A stretch of 64,000 nt of DNA from Leucobacter allii. Its GTDB lineage: Bacteria > Actinomycetota > Actinomycetes > Actinomycetales > Microbacteriaceae. Shown in pieces: positions 58,440 through 64,000 of this stretch (the first letter of the stretch is position 1; every line of letters begins with the position of its first letter). The notes beneath the pieces are model-generated. The model did not search any database and was not told the DNA's origin. It saw only the letters and a list, made by a program, of their open reading frames with translations. A program made the position numbers and the translations under genes. The stretch covers positions 1,240,001 through 1,304,000 of the forward strand of contig NZ_CP095045.1 of the NCBI RefSeq assembly GCF_022919155.1, given 5' to 3'.

Positions 58440-58524
58440 TGACCCCGGTGCCGCGACGGGACGATCCGCGCGGCCGACGAGACGAGACCCCCGCGGCCGC
58501 GGGCCGCAGGCGAAAGAGGAGTGA

Positions 58525-59520
58525 ATGATTCTCCCGTTGAGCATTCCGAGCCCCGAGATGCAGTACCTCGAAATCGGGCCGCTGCGGATCTACTTCTACG
58601 CGCTGTGCATCATCGTGGGGATCATCCTCGCCGGCGTCTGGACCGCGCGCCGGATCGGTCGCCGCGGCGGCGAGCGGGGGGCGGTCTTCGACTTCCTGGT
58701 CTGGGCGCTCGTGCTCGGCATCGTCGGCGCCCGCCTCTACCACGTCGTCACGCACTGGGGCGACTACTTCGGCGAGGGCAAGAACCCGCTCGAGGTGTTC
58801 GCGTTCTGGAACGGCGGCATCGCCATCTTCGGCTCCCTCATCGGCGGCGCGATCGGCGTGCTCATCGCCTCCCGCATCACGGGGATCCGGTTCTGGTCCT
58901 TCGCCGATGCGCTCGTGCCCGGCATGCTGCTCGCGCAGGCGGTCGGCCGCCTCGGCAACTGGTTCAACCACGAGCTGTTCGGCGGACCGACGACCCTGCC
59001 CTGGGGGCTCGAGATCGAGTCCTCGAACGCCGCGTTCCCGATCGGGCTGCCCGAGGGCACGCTCTTCCACCCGACCTTCCTCTACGAGGCGGTCTGGAAC
59101 CTGCTCGGCATCGTGGTGCTGCTCGCGATCGAGCGGAAGTGGCGGCCCCGCTGGGGCACCTTCTTCGCCCTCTACCTCATCTGGTACGGCATCGGCCGCT
59201 CGGTCACCGAGTCGCTCCGCGTCGATCCGAGCCTGCTCTTCCTCGGGATCCGCACCAACGTGCTCGCCGCGCTGCTCGCGATCGTCGCCGGCATCGTGAT
59301 CCTCGTCGTGCAGCGCCGCCGGCACGTCGGCCGGGAGCTCTCCGTGTACCTGCCCGGCCGCCGGAACCCGGCGGACTCGGTGCTCGTCGACACGGCCGAC
59401 CCCGAGGCGTACTACCACGTTCTGGACCACGGCGACGCGGCGACGCCGGTCGCGGAGGCCGAGGACGGCGCCGCGGAGCCCGTTCCGGCCGCGACCGACG
59501 AATCCGCTCGCACCAACTGA
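58525..59520 (+). CDS. lgt: Prolipoprotein diacylglyceryl transferase
   Basis: A 331-residue membrane enzyme that puts diacylglycerol on the lipobox cysteine, acting before LspA. About seven membrane helices. Motifs are GPLRIYFYALCIIVGIIL, VGARLYHVVTHW, the HGG-loop equivalent WNGGIAIFGSLIGG, the signature QAVGRLGNWFNHELFGGPTT (with the catalytic Arg), HPTFLYEAVWNLLG and RVDPSLLFLGIRTN. The C-terminus extends about 50 polar residues beyond the usual end. pyk follows 11 nt later. Confidence 0.96.
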   Translation: MILPLSIPSPEMQYLEIGPLRIYFYALCIIVGIILAGVWTARRIGRRGGERGAVFDFLVWALVLGIVGARLYHVVTHWGDYFGEGKNPLEVFAFWNGGIAIFGSLIGGAIGVLIASRITGIRFWSFADALVPGMLLAQAVGRLGNWFNHELFGGPTTLPWGLEIESSNAAFPIGLPEGTLFHPTFLYEAVWNLLGIVVLLAIERKWRPRWGTFFALYLIWYGIGRSVTESLRVDPSLLFLGIRTNVLAALLAIVAGIVILVVQRRRHVGRELSVYLPGRRNPADSVLVDTADPEAYYHVLDHGDAATPVAEAEDGAAEPVPAATDESARTN

Positions 59521-59531
59521 CAAGGAGCCGC

Positions 59532-60986
59532 ATGCGCCACGCCAAGATCGTCGCCACCTGGGGGCCGGCCGTCTCCAGCTACGACCACACGCTCGACCTC
59601 ATCCGCGCCGGCGTGAACGTGGCGAGGCTCAACATGTCGCACGGCACCTACAACGTGCACGAGGGCATCTACCGCAACATCCGCCGCGCCGAGGAGGAGG
59701 TCGGGCGACCCATCGCGGTGCTCGCGGACCTGCAGGGCCCCAAGATCCGCCTCGGCAGGTTCGCGGACGGCCCCTACGAGCTCGAGGTCGGCGACGAGTT
59801 CGCGATCACGACGCGCGACGTCGTCGGCACGCGGGAGATCTGCGGCACCACGCACCAGGGGCTGCCGGGCGATGTGAGCCCCGGCGACCCGCTGCTCGTC
59901 GACGACGGCAAGGTCGCGCTGCGCGCGGTCCGCGTGACCGAGGACACGGTGCACACGGTCGTCGAGGTGCCGGGCGCGGTGTCCAACAATAAGGGCATCA
60001 ACCTCCCCGGCGTCGCCGTGAACGTGCCCGCGCTCTCCGAGAAGGACGAGGAGGACCTGCGCTGGGCCCTGAGCCTCGGCGTGGACTACATCGCGCTCTC
60101 CTTCGTGCGGGACGCCGCGGACGTCACTCGCGTGCACGAGATCATGGCGGAGGAGGGTCTCCGGCTGCCCGTGATCGCCAAGATCGAGAAGCCGCAGGCC
60201 GTCGAGCACCTCGAGGAGATCGTCGCGGCCTTCGACGGCATCATGGTCGCGCGCGGCGATCTCGGCGTCGAGCTGCCGCTCGAGCGCGTGCCGCTCGTGC
60301 AGACCGAGGCGATCGCCATCGCCCGGCGCAACGCGAAGCCGGTGATCGTGGCCACGCAGGTGTTCGAGTCCATGATCGAGAATCCGCGGCCGACGCGCGC
60401 CGAGGCCTCTGACTGCGCGAACGCGGTGCTCGACGGGGCCGACGCGGTGATGCTCTCGGGCGAGACGAGCGTGGGCGCCTACCCCGTGGAAGCGGTGGCC
60501 ACGATGGCGCGCATCATCGAGGCGACCGAGGAGCACGCGCTCGACCGCATCGATCCGCTCGGCGCGGCCCCGAGGACCCAGGGCGGGGCGCTGACGCTGG
60601 CCGCCTCCGAGGTGGCCGACTTCATCGGCGCGCGGTACATCTGCGTGTTCACGGAGTCCGGCGACACCGTGCGGCGCATGTCCCGCCTGCGCCGTCCGAT
60701 CCCGATCATCGGCTTCACCCCTGACCCCGCGACGCGGCGCCGCATGGAGCTCACCTGGGGGGCCCGCAGCTACCTCGTCGAGCGCGTCGAGTCGACGGAT
60801 GCGATGTTCGCGCAGGTCGACGAGGTGCTGCTCGCGCACTCCCGGGCGGAGCTCGGCGACAAGGTCCTCATCATCGCCGGATCCCCTCCGGGGGTCGTCG
60901 GCACGACGAACACCCTGCGGATCCACCGCATCGGCGAGGCCACCGGCCGGCTGCCGGAGGCGGGGCCGCGGAAGTTCACGCGATAG
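59532..60986 (+). CDS. pyk: Pyruvate kinase
   Basis: A 484-residue glycolytic enzyme converting phosphoenolpyruvate and ADP to pyruvate and ATP. It has MRHAKIVATWGPAV (usually ATLGPA; Leu is Trp here), GVNVARLNMSHGTY, VLADLQGPKIRLG, the B domain, VIAKIEKPQAVEHL (catalytic Lys), GIMVARGDLGVELP, ATQVFESMIENPRPTRAEASDCANAV (Thr of PRPTRAE; quoted in part) and DAVMLSGETSVGAYP. ATG set by AAGGAG. Followed by a strong hairpin. Confidence 0.96.
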   Translation: MRHAKIVATWGPAVSSYDHTLDLIRAGVNVARLNMSHGTYNVHEGIYRNIRRAEEEVGRPIAVLADLQGPKIRLGRFADGPYELEVGDEFAITTRDVVGTREICGTTHQGLPGDVSPGDPLLVDDGKVALRAVRVTEDTVHTVVEVPGAVSNNKGINLPGVAVNVPALSEKDEEDLRWALSLGVDYIALSFVRDAADVTRVHEIMAEEGLRLPVIAKIEKPQAVEHLEEIVAAFDGIMVARGDLGVELPLERVPLVQTEAIAIARRNAKPVIVATQVFESMIENPRPTRAEASDCANAVLDGADAVMLSGETSVGAYPVEAVATMARIIEATEEHALDRIDPLGAAPRTQGGALTLAASEVADFIGARYICVFTESGDTVRRMSRLRRPIPIIGFTPDPATRRRMELTWGARSYLVERVESTDAMFAQVDEVLLAHSRAELGDKVLIIAGSPPGVVGTTNTLRIHRIGEATGRLPEAGPRKFTR

Positions 60987-60995
60987 CGGCTCGGA

Positions 60996-61031
60996 CGACG
61001 GAGGCCGGGGCGCGAGCCCCGGCCTCCGTCG
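60996..61031. terminator. Terminator after pyk
   Basis: Perfect 15-bp inverted repeat CGACGGAGGCCGGGG / CCCCGGCCTCCGTCG with a 6-nt loop, 9 nt after the pyk stop. It also ends the opposing tRNA transcript. Confidence 0.85.
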
Positions 61032-61038
61032 CGTGCGG

Positions 61039-61120
61039 TGCCGGATGCGGGACTCGAACCCGCACACCTCTCGGCAGCGCATTTTGAGTGCGCCGTGTCT
61101 GCCAATTCCACCAATCCGGC
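61039..61120 (-). tRNA. tRNA-Leu (anticodon CAA)
   Basis: On the minus strand the acceptor stem GCCGGAT pairs with ATCCGGC, with discriminator A. The D arm contains GGTGGAATTGGCAGAC, the anticodon stem-loop is GCGCA-CTCAAAA-TGCGC with CAA at positions 34-36, a long variable arm follows as expected for Leu, and the T arm reads GCGGGTTCGAGTCCCGC. CCA is not encoded. It decodes UUG, a rare codon at this GC content, and lies antiparallel to pyk and the regulator gene. Confidence 0.95.
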
Positions 61121-61228
61121 GTCGCCGACCGCTGCGACGAGCGGACGACCCAGACCACACTAGCGCAGGCCGCCGGGCGCGGGCGGCCTCCCCGGGCGTT
61201 TCCCGGGAAGCGGGAGGCGCGGATGCCG

Positions 61229-61234
61229 TAAGCT
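61229..61234 (+). promoter_or_regulatory. Leaderless promoter -10 box for the ANTAR regulator
   Basis: TAAGCT, 6 nt before the GTG at 61241. Confidence 0.6.
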
Positions 61235-61240
61235 GGTGGG

Positions 61241-61849
61241 GTGAATGACCAGAGCACTGCCCCGAGCGCCTCGCGACGCGTCGTCGTCGCCGAGGACGAA
61301 TCCCTCATCCGTCTCGACATCGTCGAGACCCTGCGCGACAACGGCTACGACGTCGTGGGGGAGGCCGGTGACGGTGAGGAAGCCGTCCGCCTCGTCGAGG
61401 AGCTGCGTCCCGATCTCGTCGTCATGGACGTCAAGATGCCGAAGCTCGACGGCATCTCGGCGGCCGAACGCATCAACAAGGACCACATCGCGCCGGTCGT
61501 GCTACTGACCGCGTTCAGCCAGCGCGAGCTCGTCGAGCGCGCGAGCGAGGCCGGGGCGCTCGCCTACGTCGTCAAGCCCTTCACGCCGGCGGATCTCATC
61601 CCCGCAATCGAGATCGCGCTCTCCCGCTTCGCCCAGATCGTCGCGCTCGAGAGCGAGGTCTCCGACCTCGCCGAGCGCTTCGAGACCCGCAAGCTCGTCG
61701 ACCGGGCCAAGGGCATCCTCAACGACAAGATGGGGCTCACGGAGCCCGAGGCCTTCCGCTGGATCCAGAAGGCCTCGATGGACCGCCGCCTCACCATGCA
61801 GGACGTCGCGAAGACCATCATCGATCAGCTCGGGCCGAAGAAGGACTGA
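61241..61849 (+). CDS. pdtaR: ANTAR-domain response regulator, PdtaR-like
   Basis: A 202-residue response regulator. The receiver domain has VVVAEDESLIRLDIVETL (acidic pair), the phosphorylated Asp in DLVVMDVKMPKLDG, VVLLTAFSQRELVERA (Thr) and AYVVKPFTPADL (Lys). The output is an ANTAR RNA-binding domain (about 130-195: LSRFAQIVALESEVSDLAER, LVDRAKGILNDKMGLTEPEA, SMDRRLTMQDVAKTII), which binds paired hairpins in nascent mRNA to block termination. It matches Rv1626 in domain order and position near pyk and polA. GTG start, leaderless. Partner kinase not in the window. Confidence 0.94.
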   Translation: MNDQSTAPSASRRVVVAEDESLIRLDIVETLRDNGYDVVGEAGDGEEAVRLVEELRPDLVVMDVKMPKLDGISAAERINKDHIAPVVLLTAFSQRELVERASEAGALAYVVKPFTPADLIPAIEIALSRFAQIVALESEVSDLAERFETRKLVDRAKGILNDKMGLTEPEAFRWIQKASMDRRLTMQDVAKTIIDQLGPKKD

Positions 61850-61864
61850 CGACCCGCCGCTCCG

Positions 61865-61893
61865 CGAACGCCCCGGCCCCGCCGGGGCGTTCG
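61865..61893. terminator. Convergent terminator
   Basis: Perfect 12-bp inverted repeat CGAACGCCCCGG / CCGGGGCGTTCG with a 5-nt loop, between the regulator gene and the thioesterase gene. Confidence 0.8.
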
Positions 61894-61898
61894 TCGTC

Positions 61899-62339
61899 TC
61901 AGGCGTCGATGCGCTTGTAGAAGTTCGTGATCCGGATGGTGGAGCAGCGCCGCCCCGCCTCGTCCGAGACGACGATCTCGTGCACGCTCACCGAGCGTCC
62001 GATCCTGATCGGCGTGCACACTCCGGTGACGCGTCCCTCGACCGCCGATCCCGTGTGCGTCGCGTTGATGTCGAGCCCCACGCCGACATGGCCCTCCGGG
62101 GCCATGAAGTTCGCGTGCATCGAGCCGAGCGTCTCGCCGAGCACGACGTAGGCACCGCCGTGCAGCAGCCCGATGGGCTGGGTGTTGCCCGCCACCGGCA
62201 TCGTCGCGACGGCGCGGTCCGGCCCGAACTCGACGAACTCGATCCCCATCTTGTCGGCGAGCGCCCCGAGGCCGCGCCTCCTGAGGTAGGCGAGGCCGTC
62301 CTCGCCGCGGATCGCGGCCATCGCGGGGGTGGCGGTCAT
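61899..62339 (-). CDS. PaaI-type hotdog thioesterase
   Basis: A 146-residue single-hotdog protein of the PaaI/YbdB group. It has GIEFVEFGPDRAVATMPV, NTQPIGLLHGGAYVVLGETLGS (catalytic HGG and Glu; quoted as PIGLLHGGAYVVLGETLGS), GLDINATHTGSAVEGRV and SVHEIVVSDEAGRRCSTIRI. It probably cleaves aromatic or short acyl-CoAs, and similar genes sit by polA in other actinobacteria (Rv1627c region). The ATG at 62339 follows AGGGAAAGGG. It is divergent from polA with 42 bp between start codons. Confidence 0.92.
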   Translation of the reverse strand: MTATPAMAAIRGEDGLAYLRRRGLGALADKMGIEFVEFGPDRAVATMPVAGNTQPIGLLHGGAYVVLGETLGSMHANFMAPEGHVGVGLDINATHTGSAVEGRVTGVCTPIRIGRSVSVHEIVVSDEAGRRCSTIRITNFYKRIDA

Positions 62340-62360
62340 CTGGGCCCTTTCCCTGTCGGA

Positions 62361-62378
62361 CCCAGCTTGTAGGCTGGG
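62361..62378. promoter_or_regulatory. Shared polA/thioesterase promoter with inverted repeat
   Basis: TAGGCT at 62370-62375 is 6 nt before the polA GTG (62382), a leaderless arrangement. It lies inside the inverted repeat CCCAGC-N6-GCTGGG (62361-62378), within a 42-bp divergent intergenic region, so one bound protein could affect both genes. Confidence 0.5.
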
Positions 62379-62381
62379 CAC

Positions 62382-64000
62382 GTGTCGAATACGCCTCAGC
62401 CTACTCTCATGATCATCGACGGCCACTCGCTGGCGTTCCGCGCCTTCTACGCGCTGCCGGTGGACAGCTTCCAGACCCAGACCGGTCAGCACACGAACGC
62501 CATCCACGGCTTCATCGCGATGCTCATCAACCTGCTCGGCAACGAGCAGCCGGACGCCCTCGCGGTCGCGTTCGACATCTCCCGTCACTCCTTCCGCACC
62601 GAGGAGTACCCCGAGTACAAGGGCACGCGCGGCGAGACGCCGCCGGAGTTCAAGGGGCAGATCCCGCTGCTGCAGGAGGCGCTGCACGCGATGGGGATCC
62701 GCACCCTCGAGAAGGAGAACTACGAGGCTGACGACATCCTCGCGACGCTCTCGCTGCGCGGCGCCGAGGCCGGCTACCGGGTGCTCGTCGTGAGCGGGGA
62801 CCGCGACACGATCCAGCTGGTCGACGACCGCGTGACGCTCCTCTATCCGTCGAAGCAGGGCGTGAGCGAGCTCACCCGCTACGACGCGGAGAAGGTCATG
62901 GAGCGCTACGGGATCCGCCCGGAGCAGTACCCCGAGATCGCGGCGCTCGTCGGGGAGACGAGCGACAACCTGCCCGGCATCCCGCGGGTCGGCGAGAAGA
63001 CGGCGGTGAAGTGGATCACCCAGTTCGGCTCGCTCGACGAGATCCTCAGACGCCGGGACGAGATCGGCGGCAAGGTGGGCGAGAGCCTTCGCGAGCACGC
63101 CCACCTGGCGGAGCGCAACCGCAGGCTCAACCGCCTCGTGCGCGACGTCGAGCTCGACGTCGAGCTCGACGAGCTCAAGCGGGGCGAGATCGACATGCAC
63201 GCGGTGCAGGACGTGTTCGCGCGGCTCGAGTTCCGCACGCTGCTGCAGCGGGTCGGCAAGCTCGCGGGCGCCGAGGTGCCCAGCGGCGGCGCGACGACGG
63301 CCGCGGCCTCGCTCGTGCCCGAGCGCCCGGCGGCGAAGAACCTCATCGACGAGGAGCTCGGCGACTGGCTCGCGAAGCACGAACGGCCCGGCATCCAGAT
63401 CCAGGAGCTCGGCGAGGGCTACGAGGTCGGCATCTCGACCGCCGAGTCCTCGGTCGTCTTCCACTGGCTGCCAGGCGGGCGCGACTACGCGCTCTTCGAG
63501 CAGTGGCTCGCCTCGGACGCCCCGAAGGTGTTCTTCGACGCGAAGCAGCAGCTCGCGCTCGCCGCGCGGGCGGGCGCGAGCATCGGCGGCATCGACGGCG
63601 ACCTCCTCATCGCGGCCTGGCTGCTGCGTCCCTCGACCGCGGAGAAGAGCGTGGCGGAGGCCGCGTTCCGCTTCCTCGGCGAGCAGGTGCCCGAGGGCGA
63701 CCCCAATCAGCTCGTGCCCGATGAGGAGAGCGTCGCGGGCCCGGCGACCCTGGCCTGGTACATCGTGCGCGCCCACGATGCGGCGGTCGAGCGCTTCCAG
63801 TCGCGCACGGGCGAGATCTACCGCGGCATCGAGCTGCCGCTCGTCCCGGTGCTCGCGGCCCTCGAGCGGCGCGGGGTGCAGATCGACCTGCCGCTCATCG
63901 AGGCGCACCACGCGGAGCTGAGCGCGCGCGTCGCCGAGCTGCAGCAGCGGGCGTTCGACGCGATCGGGCGCGAGGTGAACCTGTCGTCGCCGAAGCAGCT
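62382..64000 (+). CDS. polA: DNA polymerase I, 3'-truncated by the window edge
   Basis: First 539 codons of PolA. The N-terminal 5'-nuclease domain has LMIIDGHSLAFRAFYALPVD, FDISRHSFRTEEYPEYKGTR, NYEADDILATLS, VVSGDRDTIQLVDDRV and GETSDNLPGIPRVGEKTA. The following exonuclease-like domain (about 320-480: IQIQELGEGYEVGIS, VFFDAKQQLALAARAG, DLLIAAWLLRPST) lacks the usual DTE metal motif, as in other PolA enzymes without proofreading. The polymerase domain begins at ELPLVPVLAALERRGVQIDL and is cut at the edge after VNLSSPKQL. GTG start, leaderless; the frame stays open to base 64000. Confidence 0.97.
   Translation, partial: MSNTPQPTLMIIDGHSLAFRAFYALPVDSFQTQTGQHTNAIHGFIAMLINLLGNEQPDALAVAFDISRHSFRTEEYPEYKGTRGETPPEFKGQIPLLQEALHAMGIRTLEKENYEADDILATLSLRGAEAGYRVLVVSGDRDTIQLVDDRVTLLYPSKQGVSELTRYDAEKVMERYGIRPEQYPEIAALVGETSDNLPGIPRVGEKTAVKWITQFGSLDEILRRRDEIGGKVGESLREHAHLAERNRRLNRLVRDVELDVELDELKRGEIDMHAVQDVFARLEFRTLLQRVGKLAGAEVPSGGATTAAASLVPERPAAKNLIDEELGDWLAKHERPGIQIQELGEGYEVGISTAESSVVFHWLPGGRDYALFEQWLASDAPKVFFDAKQQLALAARAGASIGGIDGDLLIAAWLLRPSTAEKSVAEAAFRFLGEQVPEGDPNQLVPDEESVAGPATLAWYIVRAHDAAVERFQSRTGEIYRGIELPLVPVLAALERRGVQIDLPLIEAHHAELSARVAELQQRAFDAIGREVNLSSPKQ

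Overview
This is about 64 kb of a high-GC actinobacterial chromosome, almost entirely housekeeping genes. Gene order and protein features point to the family Microbacteriaceae: the aroG-pknL-Rv2175c-like-idsA group, a full division/cell-wall (dcw) cluster ending in sepF-yggT-divIVA, PriA without helicase motifs, and a his/trp block leading to lgt, pyk, an ANTAR regulator and polA. A MurE that lacks the meso-diaminopimelate DNPR motif fits a B-type peptidoglycan lineage such as Leucobacter. The genus is a guess. I see no phage, transposon, CRISPR array or biosynthetic cluster.

Layout. 1-5.5 kb: 3' part of a class II DAHP synthase, a PASTA Ser/Thr kinase (PknL-like), a small Rv2175c-type DNA-binding protein, a polyprenyl diphosphate synthase and a DUF3040 membrane protein. 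5.5-6.6 kb: a 1.1-kb gene-free stretch made of short repeats and ending in the mraZ promoter with MraZ-like boxes. 6.6-27.5 kb: mraZ-rsmH-ftsL-ftsI-murE-murF-mraY-murD-ftsW-murG, an inserted MFS transporter gene, murC-ftsQ, ftsZ, yggS-sepF-yggT, divIVA, lspA-rluD. 27.6-35.5 kb: an HTH/TM/DUF2690 protein, an undescribed 57-residue CPYC protein, dnaE, a NadE-MsrA fusion, ssb and a lipoprotein. 35.5-49.9 kb: ettA, thioesterases, rpoZ, metK, priA, an orphan trpB on the minus strand with its own leader peptide, fmt, rsmB, an MFS transporter and a Pro/Ala-rich membrane protein. 50-64 kb: rpe, hisE-hisG-hisF-hisI, trpE, trpX-like, HGxxPAAW, trpC-trpB-trpA, lgt, pyk, tRNA-Leu(CAA), a PdtaR-like regulator, a hotdog thioesterase and the 5' part of polA.

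Main points for a second look. (1) ftsI and dnaE, both essential, are each broken by one missing base at a G run, most likely consensus errors. (2) The orphan trpB is preceded by a leaderless leader peptide [10 protein letters not shown] with tandem Trp codons and a terminator-like hairpin, while trpE has no such leader. (3) Thirteen transcription starts share a TAnnnT box 5-7 nt before the start codon, so leaderless mRNAs look common here. (4) NadE and MsrA are one reading frame. (5) MraZ-like boxes occur as a promoter array and as a distant inverted pair. (6) The DNPR position of MurE reads YHPR.
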